Both the position numbers and the translations under genes were made by a program. From Dissophora ornata (lineage: Eukaryota; Mortierellomycota; Mortierellomycetes; Mortierellales; Mortierellaceae), in the NCBI GenBank assembly GCA_025201705.1, contig MU616820.1:1-39384 (forward strand): DNA of 39,384 nucleotides, given 5' to 3'. The notes beneath the pieces were generated by a model. It saw only the letters and a program-made list of their open reading frames with translations. It searched no databases and was not told where the DNA came from. Positions 22,559-34,374 of the stretch are shown here, piece by piece (positions within the stretch are counted from its first letter, which is position 1; every line of letters starts with the position of its first letter).

Positions 22559-25500
22559 CCTTTACAACAGCAACTGACGGTGGCATTAGCAGCAGTAGCA
22601 GCGGCAAAACAATAGCAGTATCAGAAGAAGGGAAGGAAGGAGGAAGAAGATTGGAAATGGAGCAGGTGCGAGGTGAAGGGCCGCCAAGATTTAAGTTTCC
22701 AAAACTGCTGCAGCTTAACAATCAACATCAACATCAAAACCAACGTTCTGAACGGAACGAAATGCAGCCACCACCATCACCACTGCAGCAACGGCAACAG
22801 CTGCAGCAACGGGAAGTGCAGCATCATAATCACAACCGCCAATATGCAGCAGTCCCGCCACCCAAGTATAGAGGCCCGGCTACACGGCTTCGTCGAGGCT
22901 TTGGGTTCCTTCAGTCCCATTATCATGTCTTCCATCGGCAATCGGAGCAGCAGCCAAGGGTAGAAACATTTGTTTCCGAAGACGACAGAGATAGACGTGT
23001 GGATAGGAGCAATGCCACCACGGCCACCTTGCTACAACGCCGCGCTTGGTCGCTCCCAATGTCTGGCGGCCCCAGTAACAGCAACAGCGTTAGCAGATAC
23101 AATGTAAGGTCCTGGTCTTTTTGTCATTTAGCACCAAAGAGAAGAACATTAAACTCACAAACGTAAAACGCTTCTCGCAACTCCCCCGTTCATAGACCAC
23201 CCCGACCACCCTATCTGGCCACAGGACTCACCGCGAAACGACAGCGCCGGCTAGGTCAGACACGTTACCGACCAAGGTCACAGATGTGGTTTTAAAAGGC
23301 GGCTCAGATGATTGTCGGCAGGAGCAGGGCGTGTACTCATCCACCATCATCGTTCCATCAACCACAGTGACAGAAGCGCAAATGGTGGTAGAGGAACCTA
23401 CTTCCTTTTTAGAAGCTGTTAATCCAATCCCGATTTCATCGCAGGGCGGGGAGGTTGGCGGAGGTGCTGGACTAAAATTATCCTTGCGTACTCTGGGCTT
23501 TTTCAACAAAGTGGTTACTTCGTCAAGATCATCGTCGACCGTGTCATCACCAACCTCCCCGACGTTCAAGCCTCAGGAAGAAGTTCGAGATCAGAGTCCT
23601 GGATCCCGCGTTCGTTCGCCGCAACACATTTCCAAAGTGCTCGAAGCAGGGGCAAGGAAGATCGGGTTGATTAAACGGAAGCCATCCTCACCTGAACATT
23701 ATCTTTCCTTGCCTGTGGGAGGTGCGACATCGCTGCATTCGGAAGATCTGTCGACGGCAGAGTTTGCAAAGTTGGCAGGCATTACGATCTTGCCTGAAGA
23801 TGGAAGCGACGACGGCTATGACGACTACGTAACTTCGGTGAGCGAAGGTGGGCTGCCATTCAGTACTGACGGCTGTACATCGGACAGCGGAAATGGCGGA
23901 AGCAAAACAAGTTCTGGGAAGGTTGAGCTCAAATTGCGGTCGGGATCATCAAGCAATACTTTCAACTCTGCTAGGCATTTGACTTGTAGAAGCAGAGCTA
24001 GCAATAGAGTCATCCGAAAAACCAACATCTGGGATTCTCAATTTTGGATAGACCCTTCACGCGATAAAGAGTCTCAGATATCGGTGCCATCGTCGGGGTT
24101 GACGTCCTCATTGCCAGTAATGTCGCTTATACGCACTAGTATTTCGTCCACACCATCCCCTCCAACACATGTTTCGCCGGTGACCGAACCGTCAAGGCAG
24201 GATCTCGACAAGATTCCTCCAGACTCGCTACTCGTATCGACAGCAGTACAGAGATTGTGTAAACTGGAGAATGTGTCCATGGATTCCAAGGAGCCTACGA
24301 GTGCAATCCAAGGTCGCAGGCACTCTTACTCTCCATGTGGTTTACAATCAGGAGCAAGTTCGCGATTAGTATCTCTCAGGTGTGTAGACGAAATGTCCAA
24401 TCCGCCAAAAGAGGCGATTGATCTCGCACGGGATCTTGGCCGTCGACGGTCATATGCATCCCTTACAGCAGTCGCTATCGAGCTGGAAAGCAATCATGCA
24501 CTGGACTACAAACACGGGCCAGCAGCATTCGGCAGTAACAACCATGAGTGGCAACAGCAGCGTCAAGATCATCATGATCATTCAACGGTCTCTCCTCTGC
24601 AGCCTGCACACCTAGAACCACCGGAAGCCACAGGGTCAAGCGCCATTGCTCCAAAGTCCCCTCGCTCCCATCTACATGCGCACTCTGTAGCATTGCACGC
24701 CCTGCAGCCATCGAGGAGCAAGATTCGTTCATGCCATAGCACTGGATCGCCTGATAGTTCTGTATGGACGCGATCGCCATCTCCATCACCCTTGTCCAGA
24801 CAGATTAACTTGGATTCGCCACTGGAGGAAAGCGACGACTTTGATTTTCTGACAACAGCGCGACCGCCGATGTCGAGGAACTCGCGCTATGCGTTCATTC
24901 ATAATGGAGATCCTTCAGAGATGGGATTTGGACCAAACATCCAAGCATCCAATCTCCCACCTCCTCATCTTCCTGACATAAATCGCGCTATCACAGAACC
25001 GTGTTCCGCCAGTACTTCGCGCCATCACCGGACACATTCGCTACCAATCCTACTTCCAGGACAGATGGAGCATCCAGATGCACACAAAATACAAGAATTT
25101 CAACCGCAGGTGGTTGCACCTTCCTCCCTCTCTTTACCTCCATCGCTGTCCCCGTCTCCTTCTTCATCTACTCCATCTTCGCCATCGCAGTCGAACAATC
25201 TTCGTCGTCCATCGAACTCAAGTCCCAGTCGGACGTTTACGCCAGGGACCAAGGTTGGACGGTTCACTTTGGTCCAGGAGCTGAGCACTAAACATGTCGA
25301 TGTTCTCAGGGCACGGCAAGAGCAACAACAACAACAGCAGCAGAGACCTGTATCCATGGTCGAACTAGGGTCTTCGAATAGAGAACCAGAGATTGGCCCG
25401 CTGGAGGGACCTGCATTGCCAGCGACAGAGGAGCAGGAACGTCAGGAGCAGCAGCAGCCGTCTGAAGGGCAAAATGTGATTCCGATCGTGATAACACCCG

Positions 25501-25586
25501 AGGAGAATGTGGTGATCTTTCAGAGAAAGAAGAAGCACCCAGTAATGCCACCCCCACCAACGCAGACAGCGCCCCAAGCACCATGA
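22414..25586 (+). CDS. disordered Ser/Pro-rich protein, unknown function
   Basis: Two exons, 22414-23103 and 23196-25586, give 1026 residues. The intron has an excellent donor (AAT|GTAAGG) and I chose the acceptor at 23195 (TTCATAG) because it gives a 92-nt intron, the local norm, and keeps phase 0 into the long second frame. The stronger-looking CACAG at 23224 would break the frame. The protein is rich in Ser, Pro, Thr, Gln and His throughout, with no domain I recognise. Short denser islands (LSLRTLGFFNKVV, RKTNIWDSQFWIDPS, GTKVGRFTLVQEL) may be binding motifs. Basic RRHSYSP and RRRSYASL sites look like kinase targets. A scaffold or regulator is plausible but unproven. An out-of-frame ATG at 22400 opens a 52-codon frame that overlaps the start (stop 22556-22558). 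Confidence 0.65.
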
Positions 25587-25854
25587 AACGACTTTTTTTA
25601 ACGTTTTTTTTATCTACTCAGTATCCTCTTGAGTCATTGTAACACCATGTAATTATATTAATAGAGGATCTTCCGAGCAGCAGTTTACCAAACGATTATT
25701 ATTAGTATTATTATTATTTTTACGATGTCGCGGATGAGCAAATGAATGAACGCTAATGTCCCCTAGGTTTCTTTGAAATAAATGACTGAATATTTGTTTG
25801 TTACATCGACGTACAGTATATGGCGGTATTTTTTTTTTTTTTGGTGCAGTGGCT

Positions 25855-27887
25855 TTAGTCGTCGTCCGAGGGCTCGTTCGAGGACCCCTCATTTGCAGTA
25901 ATAGGGCGTCCAAGAGCTTTGCAGCCTCCAGGGCGGTTGTTGACATCCTTGGGGATCCATCTGTCACAAAGTTAGAAAGAAAAAAAAAATGAAACGTGAG
26001 CATCTAAAGTTTGACTCGAGAAACTGGAAGTTTCGAAATGTCGAAGCAGGGCTAGATGGAATGCAACAAGACGAACTAATTGAGTTTCTTCTTCTTCTGA
26101 CTTACCCTTGCTCAACACCATCAAAGTAAGACCACAAAGCATTTGTCTCCGTCTTAAAGTTCCAGTAAAACCATCCAAGTCCCTGCTCAAAAGCATCCAT
26201 CTGCGTCTGTGTAAAGTCTGACAAGAACTTTCGGTACTCGGGTGTATAATAGCCCACTCGGTTCTGTTCTTCACACGAACAATAGCCTTCAATGTTGCCG
26301 TTCTTGGCTGGCTGACAGGCAGCCGGCCCTGCAACGCCATCATCGCCAACAAAACTTCCGTTCCACCGGTAGCCGACTCCAACGCCGTTGAGGTACGTCG
26401 CACAGTCGTTGGTGGCAGACGAGAACTCGCCGACGATAGTGGGACCGAATTTGCGACTGGAGCGTTGCATGTTCTGGGACCAGACATCGCAAGGGAAGTT
26501 TGCTTGGTCCTTGCGGGAGAGGGCGATCAGCGTTTGGTCAAAGATCAGGTATTGGTGGACATCTAGTATTACCACAAAGGAATGGAAAGAATGAAGGTCA
26601 GTCAGTAGCTGAGATAACACCCTCTAGTCGACAACCGAAATCAAAAAAAAAACGTCGAGTTTATACTTTACCGAGGGCGAGACGATCCGCACCGTGCATG
26701 AACCCCTCCCACTGAGTCAAACCCAAGAACCCATCATGCAACACTCCCCAAGGCCCTTTATCACTTCCTGTAATATCTCTCATATCCGCAAACGCCTCCT
26801 TGTACCACTCACTTATCCTCTCCTTCTCCAACAGGAAGATTGCAGGCTCGTTCAGGATCCCATACATCGGCGACACGTGTTCCATGCCGGGTCCCTGCAG
26901 CAACTTTATCAACTGCTTCGTATACTCAAGCGTCCTCCGTCCATTCTTCTGTCCCTCCGATGTTCCATCCATCCACTCAATCTTCCCTCCTCGCCCAGAA
27001 TGATTCCATCCATTTTGTGAACCAGGCGCGGCATGCAACTCCACCATCACTCGGATCCCATACTTTGCAGCCCATTTAAGTCCCTGGAGTAAATAATCTA
27101 GCGACAAATCTGGCACATAGGGTTCATCGCTCTCCAAGTTTCCAAGGGCCCAGAACCCGACTGGGATACGAACATGGTTCAGTCCCAAATCTCGGATCTG
27201 CTTAAAGGTGTCCTCGGTAACCCAGGTAGAGTAATGCTTTTGAAGGTAGGCTTTGGCCTTTTCGGGACCCAGCAGTTTTGTCAACGAGTATTCGTCTGTG
27301 ACTTTCTGAGGGATGTAAGGCTCAAAGACCGAGGGTGTAATAAATGGCTCCAGAACGAGCCAACCCCCCAAGTTGATGCCTCGGATTGGTTGTTTACCGT
27401 AGGGGAAGGGCTGATCCAATGGCGGTGTATGGGGGTTACATTGGACCGTGCTCGAAATCGAGACCGAAGAGGATTGTGTAAATCGGTCGGGTAAACCTCC
27501 CGATACTGGGGATGGTCCATTGTTGGTGCCGTTCCTCTTGCCGCCATTGTACTCATCCGTGGAATTGCGGTGTCCGTCACCATTCGTACTTTTGCTGCCG
27601 TTATATTCCCAGGGCTTTTTGACCAGGATACCGATCAAGGCGCCGATCGCGCCCAAGGTAAGGAATACGGATCCGATCAAGATCGCTTTGCGGTGACGGG
27701 CCACAAACGAACGAGGACGGTAATTGACATTGTTGTCAACGCCACCCAAACCGGCTCCTCCGATCATGGTCCCGGGTGGGCCTCCTCCTCCTCCTCCTCC
27801 TCCTCCATGCCTGTTTATGGGCTTTACGGAGGATTCTGGCCTTTGTTGGCGGTTGCCCGCAGGCGCCTCAACCATTTCTGACTGCAT
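25855..27887 (-). CDS. glucan 1,3-beta-glucosidase (GH5), type II membrane protein
   Basis: Three exons, 27887-26672, 26562-26106 and 25960-25855, give 592 residues; introns are 109 and 145 nt. It trims cell-wall beta-1,3-glucan from non-reducing ends. Residues 1-66 are cytosolic and carry nine Gly in a row (28-36). One membrane helix (about 68-89, AILIGSVFLTLGA) anchors it, and Asn-rich glycosylatable sequence (NGS, NST, NGT) links to the catalytic domain that begins at RGINLGGWLVLEPFITPS (169-186). The acid/base is Glu347 in GILNEPA; the nucleophile is Glu451 in VGEFS. WYWNF-type aromatic residues line the site (GWFYWNFKTE). The last exon supplies GWIPKDVNNRPGG. It resembles the membrane-bound Exg2/ExgD-type enzymes. 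The in-frame TTG further upstream (27947) is not used; ATG 27887 is the first AUG. Confidence 0.93.
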
Positions 27888-28471
27888 GGAAAAACTGTCT
27901 GCTCTGTGGTGGGGTTGTACTGAGAGGGAATGTATGGACGTTTTCAAGTCTAAAGGCTGACGAAGGGAGTGCAGGACTCGTAGTGATGAGTGAGAGGGAT
28001 AAAAATGGATGGGTAGGAAACCTAGGATAGAGAGGGTACGAGCCTAGACAAAAGGGCTCTTATATTGAAAGATATATATGTATATCGGACCGCTTGAAAG
28101 GGAATCGTTATTATTCTTCGCGCTGACATGAGTGGCCTGAATTGTAATAGGTGTGCTCTGGAACGCGTTTTGGTCCTGCGCGTGAAAAAAAAAAAAAAAA
28201 AAAAAGAATTATGCATCTGTGGCTGAGCGTGTCTTGGAACGCGTCCCAATCCCAAAAGAATCAAATTGCCCAGAAAAAAAATTTGAGCGAGTGAGTAGGT
28301 GGAGATGATGTTTATTGCAATGAAGTGATGATGATGATAATGAATTAGAGGTATGATACATAAGATGGGTGCAGTGCACGAGAGTAAAGAGTATATAGAT
28401 AAAATATATATAGACTGACTAGTAGAGCTACACAAGAGCGATGTTATCCTTTTTTCTTTCTTTTGGTTTCT
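27888..28471. other. CTP synthase 3' flank and glucanase promoter
   Basis: On the minus strand this carries the 3' UTR of CTP synthase and then the promoter of the glucanase gene. It contains an A21-type run (about 28183-28205) and AT-rich TATATA blocks (28071-28084 and about 28393-28413). No gene is seen. Confidence 0.5.
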
Positions 28472-30384
28472 TTACAGGGCGGAAACATGCTTCTGCAGGT
28501 CACCTGAGGCAGCCAAGATGAGACCCATGAAAGGAGGCGAAGGCTTCAGAGGACGCGTCAACAACTCGGGGTGGTACTGGACTCCGACAAAGTAAGGGTG
28601 GTCAGCCAACTCAGCAATCTCCATACGCTGGCCAGTCTCATCCTTGCCCACAAACTGAAGTCCTTTCTCCTCGAACTTGGTGATCAACTCTGGGTTGACC
28701 TCATAACGATGGCGGTGACGTTCGAGGACAGTCGATCCGCCACCGTACAACTTGCGGATCACAGAGTCCTCAGTGCCGGGCTGGAACTCGGTGGGGCGAA
28801 GACCCAAACGCATGGTGCCTCCGAGATGCGTCTTGCTGATCTCAGGCATGTATACAACCACGGGCGTGGTCGTGTTCTCGTCCAACTCGATCGAATTGGC
28901 CTCGGGCATACCGCAAACGTTGCGAGCAAACTCAATGACCGCAATCTGGAGACCCAGGCAGATACCGAGGTAGGGGATCTTTTGCTCACGGGCCCATCTG
29001 GCAGCTGCGACCTTTCCTTCAGTTCCACGGCGGCCGAATCCTCCAGTGACGAGGATACCCTGGGCGGCGCAAAGGTCTTGCCAGGCCTCGTGGTACTTGA
29101 CGGGGGCTGTGGTGCGGGTCTCAGGCTCGAGATCCGTTCCCTCAATCCACTTGATAATCAGCTTTTTGCGGAGGGCAAGCGTGGCATGCTCCAGAGCCTT
29201 GACGACCGAGGCATAGGAGTCCTGGAGGTTCGTGTACTTGCCGACCAAGGCAATCGTGACGGAGTCCGAGTCGTGAAGACGCTCCTGAGAGGTCGTCAGC
29301 TCGTTCCACTTCTTCCACATCTCGATACCCTTCTCCTTCAGAGCCGGGGTGATTGTGATTGTGTTCTCAATGTTCAGGCGCTTCCAGAGGAAATCGACCA
29401 AACCCTGGTCCCTCAGGAGCTCGGGGACATGATAGACCGAGTTGCAGTCGCGGACAGCAAGGACCTGGTTAGGCTGAACGTGACAGAACATCGAGATCTT
29501 GGCCTGGATACCCTCGTCAAGACCGGTCTTCTCGCAACGGCAAGCAATCAGATCGGGGGTGAGACCCAATCCACGGAGATCACGGATCGAGGCCTGTGTG
29601 GGCTTGGTCTTTTGCTCACCTACCGATCCGATGGTCGGGACCAAGGACACGTGGATGAGCGCAAAGTTCTCGTGGCCGACACGGAACTGGAACTGACGCA
29701 TGGCCTCGACAAAGGGAGCAGACTCGATGTCGCCGACAGTGCCTCCGAGCTCGATAATGCAGACGTCAGGCTCCTCGCCAGTGTCGTCGACGGGGATGGT
29801 AGCGACGCGCTCGACCCAGTCCTGGATGGCATCGGTGATGTGGGGGACGACCTGGACAGTCTTGCCGAGGTAGTCGCCCTTGCGCTCGCGCTCGATGACA
29901 TCGCGGTAGATCTTGCCCGTCGTGATGTTGTTGGCCCTGGTCAGGGTCACATCGAGGTAACGCTCGTAGTTTCCGAGATCGAGATCGACCTCGCCTCCGT
30001 CGTTCAGAATAAAGACCTCGCCTGGAAGAGGGAGGGGGGAAGCGCGCAGAAAATCGAGGAAGAATAAAAACAGAGCGGATTAGGATCTCCGCCACTAAAA
30101 AAATATTTTTTCCCTTCTTGGGTCGGTTTTTTTCTCACAACCACAGGATTCTGCAGGGCTGCTGCAGCAATCAAATGCAACGTGGCATGAGAAAGGGCTT
30201 TTTGGCAATTACCGTGATCAAGAGGGGACAGGGTGCCGGCATCAATGTTCAGGTAGGGGTCGATCTTGATCGAGGTGACCTTGAGACCCATGGTCTTGAG
30301 CAGGAGACCAGTCGAGGATGCAATGATGCCCTTGCCGATGCCCGAGATGACACCACCGGAGACGAGAACGTATTTCTTGACCAT
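28472..30384 (-). CDS. URA7: CTP synthase (glutamine-hydrolysing)
   Basis: Makes CTP from UTP, ATP and glutamine, the last step of de novo pyrimidine nucleotide synthesis. Two exons, 30384-30213 and 30021-28472, give 573 residues; yeast Ura7 is 579. The 191-nt intron (GTAATT...TTCCAG) splits a Gly codon. The N-terminal amidoligase domain starts [19 protein letters not shown] with its P-loop, then [30 protein letters not shown] and GGTVGDIES. The C-terminal class I glutamine amidotransferase has nucleophile Cys412 in GICLGLQ and the His541/Glu543 pair in YHPE. All catalytic residues are present. The N-terminal domain's substrate-binding GEQKTKPTQ is intact. Start confirmed by the family's invariant beginning. 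URA7 is used as the fungal name; the second yeast paralogue, URA8, cannot be told apart here. Confidence 0.97.
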
Positions 30385-30701
30385 TTTTATGACGAGAGGA
30401 GCGCAAATACAAGAAGCAACGAGAGGGTCTTTTTTTTTGAAGGTAAACGATTTATTGTGGTAAGAATGAAAGGGGCCCGAAAGGGAATGATCATTTCATC
30501 CAGACGAGGGGTCCTTTTATACAGAATCCCTCTGCCTCCCAGTGGCTTTGGTTTCTCCTCTCCTCTGCTCTCTGTTTTGCGAAGCAGAAAAAAAAAAACT
30601 CCTCCCAGGGTCAGCAGGCGATGATTGGCCAATCCGTGTTTTCGTACGCTGGTTGCCACCAAAAAAACCCCCCTCCTCCCTTGCAGAGCGTCTCTCTGCC
30701 A
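30385..30701. other. CTP synthase promoter and GNAT 3' flank
   Basis: A 317-bp gap between two minus-strand genes. It holds short T and A runs and a C/T-rich block on the plus strand near 30536-30570. No gene is seen; the longer frames are low-complexity. Confidence 0.5.
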
Positions 30702-31256
30702 TCAGAGCTCGTACTCATAATGCACATTCTCCTCCCCAGCCTCGACGACCACAAACCCCGCCGACCTGTAGATCTGCACTGCGCTGGTCCACAGTGTCTC
30801 CGTCTCCACCAGAATCCGCTCGAACCCTTGGTTCCTGGCAGCGTCGACCAAATGTCGGATGATCTGCTTGGCGTACCCCTTGCCGCGATGGTCCTTCAAG
30901 ACCGACAGCCGCATCATCCTACAGAGCTTGAGGCCCTTCAATGCCTCGACCCTCGACGCCGGCTCTGCGCACCAGGTATCGTAAACATCCTCTGCTGGCA
31001 AGGGCAACAGGATCCCGCAGCCAACGATAGTGGGAACGGCCTTGGGGGAAGAGGGAGAGGGCGGGGAGGAAGAAGCGGCCTCGAGAACGATGACGGTTGC
31101 GTGGTGGTGTGCGACGTAGTAGTGATGGATATCGTCAAGGTCTTTGTTGAAGGTTGCGTCGAATGCAGCGCCCCAGCGCTCAGCGAGGCCCTCCAACACG
31201 AGATCACGAACCACTTCCTGATCTCTTTTCTCGAAATTGCGAATTGTCATTGACAT
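30702..31256 (-). CDS. GNAT-family N-acetyltransferase
   Basis: Single exon, 184 residues from ATG 31256-31254. It opens with the beta-strand typical of the fold (MTIRNFEKRDQEVV). The acetyl-CoA pyrophosphate loop is seen as HRGKGYA (123-129, the R-G-x-G-x-A type signature) after MMRLSVLKD, and the C-terminal strand-turn IYRSAGFVVVE (162-172) is typical. A Ser/Pro-rich loop (61-74) interrupts the middle. The frame stays open 35 codons upstream to another ATG (31361), but those residues lack domain character, and G stands at -3 of the chosen start. Substrate cannot be told; small-molecule amines or amino acids are as likely as proteins. Its 5' end is 217 bp from the stop of the next minus-strand gene. 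Confidence 0.85.
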   Translation of the reverse strand: MSMTIRNFEKRDQEVVRDLVLEGLAERWGAAFDATFNKDLDDIHHYYVAHHHATVIVLEAASSSPPSPSSPKAVPTIVGCGILLPLPAEDVYDTWCAEPASRVEALKGLKLCRMMRLSVLKDHRGKGYAKQIIRHLVDAARNQGFERILVETETLWTSAVQIYRSAGFVVVEAGEENVHYEYEL

Positions 31257-31473
31257 TACTGTTTTAGTTAGTTGACGATCAATAACCTGACCATGTCGAG
31301 AACAACAGATGCTGGGACCAGGCAAAGCAAGAAAAATCAGACAGCTGGCGTGGTTTCGCATTCATCACGATATGCTTGGGTTTATTTGTTTGTTGTTATT
31401 TTTTACAAGAGGCACATTGACCCATTGGGCCATGTGCCATGCCGCAACAGGCGCCTTATCTCTGCCCCTCTTT

Positions 31474-32319
31474 TTAGTTGAGGGCCGAGAAGCAAATGCA
31501 GCACAGACAGAAACACGGGCAGCATTCTGCAATATCCTTCACGAACGACCAGACCTCGCTTTCCTTCTCCTCGCCATCCTTGCTGTTTCCTGACCACTTC
31601 TTCCAACCTCGGTTCCCCTCTGGGTTAAACTGTCCTGCAGACTGGTACAACATCTCTTCGTCATTCCGACTGCCACGACCGCCATTGGGTGTCCAGGTCG
31701 ACCCTCGTCCTTGTCCACCGTTGTATCCTATCCGATCATCCATTTCCATGTAATTCATCTGACCAGCCGCCTGGGTCTCGTGATGGACCTCTTGATAATA
31801 CTGTGGGGGCTGCATCGCAGGAGGCGGGCGGGCGACGTATGGAGGGAGCGGCGACATTGGTGCCTGAGAATAATCCAACGAGGGTGATCTTGGTCCGGCT
31901 TGCATTGGAGATGTGGGTTGATAGCTGACGACACGAGCACCCTCATTCCCATAAGACGATTGTGGTGGTGATGATGTCTGTTGCTGGCCCAGGGATTGGC
32001 GTAGTGGGTCCTGAGACTGCTGTAGCACAGAGTATCGCTGAGGTTGTGAGTCTTGCAGGGCATTGATGTTGCTGGTATATGTGTACTCGTCCTGTCTGCC
32101 GCGGCCGCTGTATCGGTCTGTCGTTGGCCTGTTGTTGTTAGCGGCGGCATCGTCTGGGGTGTATGGGGCGCCAAAAGGTCTGGGTGTGTTATCATAGCCG
32201 ACGGGTGATCTTGGAGACAGTGGGGAAGTTGGTGCTTGTTGTGAATATGCAGAGCGTCGTCCCTGTGTTGGATCGACCATCATAGGGACTGCACGGGGTT
32301 GTGTGAATTCGGATGCCAT
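31474..32319 (-). CDS. Pro/Gln-rich protein with C-terminal cysteine cluster
   Basis: Single exon, 281 residues. Residues 1-230 are disordered and rich in Pro, Gln, Ser and Tyr, with repeated SP motifs (SPLSPRSP, PTSPMQ, APMSPLPP) that suit proline-directed kinases. After a charged segment (WKKWSGNSKDGEEKESEVW) the chain ends in seven cysteines among hydrophobic residues (266, 267, 269, 271, 273, 274 and 276). This resembles the tail of CYSTM-type proteins, which are held at membranes by palmitoylated cysteines. A membrane-tethered adaptor is therefore plausible, but only the tail supports it. No catalytic domain is present. A (CT)12 tract on the coding strand lies about 190 bp upstream of the ATG. 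Confidence 0.75.
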   Translation of the reverse strand: MASEFTQPRAVPMMVDPTQGRRSAYSQQAPTSPLSPRSPVGYDNTPRPFGAPYTPDDAAANNNRPTTDRYSGRGRQDEYTYTSNINALQDSQPQRYSVLQQSQDPLRQSLGQQQTSSPPQSSYGNEGARVVSYQPTSPMQAGPRSPSLDYSQAPMSPLPPYVARPPPAMQPPQYYQEVHHETQAAGQMNYMEMDDRIGYNGGQGRGSTWTPNGGRGSRNDEEMLYQSAGQFNPEGNRGWKKWSGNSKDGEEKESEVWSFVKDIAECCPCFCLCCICFSALN

Positions 32320-32504
32320 TTCTTTGTGTCGTTATTGCTGTTGTTGCTTTGTTGTGCGATGAGTATTGTTGTGCGATGAGTGGTATCGTTGACTTTGAAA
32401 AGAGGATGTGCTTTTTCGTTTTCTTTCGAGGTAAGTATAGAGAATAAAGTAGATGGTGCCTGAAAATGGGGTTCAAGGCTGGATATCAAAGTAGAGAGGG
32501 AGAA

Positions 32505-32535
<31 letters not shown>

Positions 32536-34211
32536 AAAGTAGAGAGGATGGATAAAGTGGACAAAGCAACAGGCAGTTAATTAAACGCTGGGCGCATACT
32601 AGCTGGTAATATAAAAGAGGCGGAGGGCTGCCACGCTATTTTATGTGTGTGCGGACAAGTTCTTCCTGATTTGCGATGGAGAGATGGACAAAAGTGATCA
32701 CAATGTCGAAAACGATCAGGGGAATGGGTAAGAAAAACAACCACTCTTGTGAAAGAGACACGCTCTGTTTCTGTTTGATGATGCAGGGAAGATTCACCAC
32801 TATCGCCCGCGTTAGCAGCAGCATTGGCATGCTTGGGCAGCAAGACGACCTGCAACAGCGATCCCACCCCTCCCCCCTGCACCCCCATGTTCCTCCTCCT
32901 CCGTGTGGCAAAACATCCGAGCGGGGAGAGAGAGAGGCGACGATGGCGTCCAGTAGCGCCTCGTCTGTGTAAAAATAACAACCAATGCTAGTTTCATCTG
33001 TGCAACGACGGATGTGATTGTGAGACATCTTCAGGCACAGTGCGCCAATCTAATTACATCCCCTAAATTGCAATATTTGGGTTAAAAAAAATACTATCGC
33101 CGCCTATGGAAGTGCTCGCACATGCATTCGTCGAACAACACAAGACCCCCTTCTTGTTGACGACTTTGTCTCCGCCGGATATACCGTATTGTTTCCCTGC
33201 ATCAATGCACCCCTGACGCAAAATAGATGCATGTTTCCGGGGCCTGAATGTCAATGCTAATACCCCTACTCCGTCACCGTCCTGCTGACCCTGTTGAATC
33301 AAGACTCCAGTTTTCTTGTGTTGCCTTGTCTCTCTTGAGAGAGAGACCACGTTTGAGTATATTTGTTTTAGCGACATACCGCCCGCAACAGTACATACTA
33401 CACTCCTCCCCTCCTCCTCGCACCTTCGCGAAACTTGGGCTAATAAACAGATCCCGATTCGTATCTTCTGCAAGACAGGGCAAATGGAACTTTACTAGAC
33501 GATGTTTATGATTATGCTGATGATATCTGTGCATCAAAACTCTTTTACACGTAAAACAACAACTAGAAGAGGAAGACTGGGTGTCCAGCTGATCAAGTCT
33601 ATGCATCAAGTTCAGCGAGGGATCGCACTTAGGAAGAAGTATTGGAAAAGCTCCTCTAGTGATAAATAATATCCTTTCTTCGAACACATGTATCCTAGCT
33701 TTTCCTCTTATCTGCATCTACTGAAACTGCAGAGCATAGTAAAGAACTGGTGTTGAATATTCCATTGCTGTTGACATGGAAAAAAAGCCGACGATTATGA
33801 CAAGCACAAGATTCCATGTAAGTAAATGTATTTGGTGCCAAGTGTCCACCCTGTGCTATCTCAGGAACCTCAAGAGCCCCAAAATAATCTGCATTGATGA
33901 GGATTTCGGACCTCATCTTGGAAGCACGTATTTGTTACTCCAGCCGCAAGCATTGATAGCTGAACGCCAGGAAGCGCAAAAATGAGCGAGAGGGTGAAGG
34001 TCATTACTGAAGCTTTTCAGGAGCGCGTACACGAAGATCTTGGTTGCTTGCAAGACACTGGTTGATACCCGGAGCAGACGGAAAAGACGGTACATATTGC
34101 AGTACTCCCAAAGCGTTGTGGCAGGACAATGGCTTCACTAGCTGGAGACCAGCGTTGAAGTTTGACTGTAGTTGACTTTTGTAAGTGTACTCGATATTTC
34201 AGACACCTGAT
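32320..34211. other. gene-poor region, decayed sequence
   Basis: About 1.9 kb. The first 250 bases are the promoter of the cysteine-tail gene. Overlapping frames on both strands (32577-33028, 33063-33717) have no recognisable domain. Near 33776-34150 a plus-strand frame broken by stops has protein-like composition and could be the rest of a dead gene, but I cannot name it. A reverse copy of TACAGTCAAACTT lies at 34158-34170. Confidence 0.35.
32505..32528. repeat. (AG)12 microsatellite
   Basis: A pure AG dinucleotide run, flanked by more G/A-rich bases. Read on the minus strand it is a CT tract upstream of the cysteine-tail gene, where fungal core promoters often carry CT stretches. Confidence 0.9.
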
Positions 34212-34357
34212 GTGAACAAACCCGCTATAATGACAGAGATTTGGAGGTGTCATTATAGGGGAATGTCGTAACAACGAGAAGAAATGCATAGTAAAAAATA
34301 AGTGGTGTCACTACATGGAAAATGTTAGTACAGCGAGTGGCATTCGGGAGTTGACTG
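34212..34357. mobile_element. MITE, pogo/Tc1-like ends (left copy)
   Basis: One end reads, on the minus strand, TA then CAGTCAACTCCCG, followed by AATGCCACTCGC and CATTTTCCATGT. The other end is diverged (CCCGCTATAATG). Inside lies a 34-bp inverted repeat (34225-34258) with perfect 11-bp arms CTATAATGACA. It shares about 60 bp of interior with the copy at 35005-35116, in inverted orientation. TA-flanked ends starting CAG are typical of pogo/Tc1-mariner elements. The outer limit at 34212 is approximate. It lies 16 bases inside the intron after the exon ending at 34375. Confidence 0.6.
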
Positions 34358-34374
34358 TATTCGGTCTCACTTAC

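Noticed and set aside
23104..23224. CACAG acceptor at 23224 for the disordered-protein intron
   Set aside because: It looks stronger than 23195 but, with the excellent donor at 23104, leads to an immediate TAG.
28571..30067. 498-codon plus-strand open frame opposite CTP synthase
   Set aside because: It is the antisense shadow of the highly conserved CTP synthase exon; long antisense frames are a by-product of codon bias here, and the peptide has no domain character.
31257..31361. Upstream ATG extension of the GNAT gene
   Set aside because: The 35 extra residues lack the fold's character, and the next ATG starts exactly at the first expected beta-strand.
32577..33028. Overlapping minus-strand frames of about 130 codons
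   Set aside because: I considered a small membrane protein (Pmp3-like) but the expected motif order is missing in every frame.
33776..34150. Protein-like plus-strand frames broken by stops
   Set aside because: Composition hints at an old gene, but no family can be named and frames are too short to annotate.
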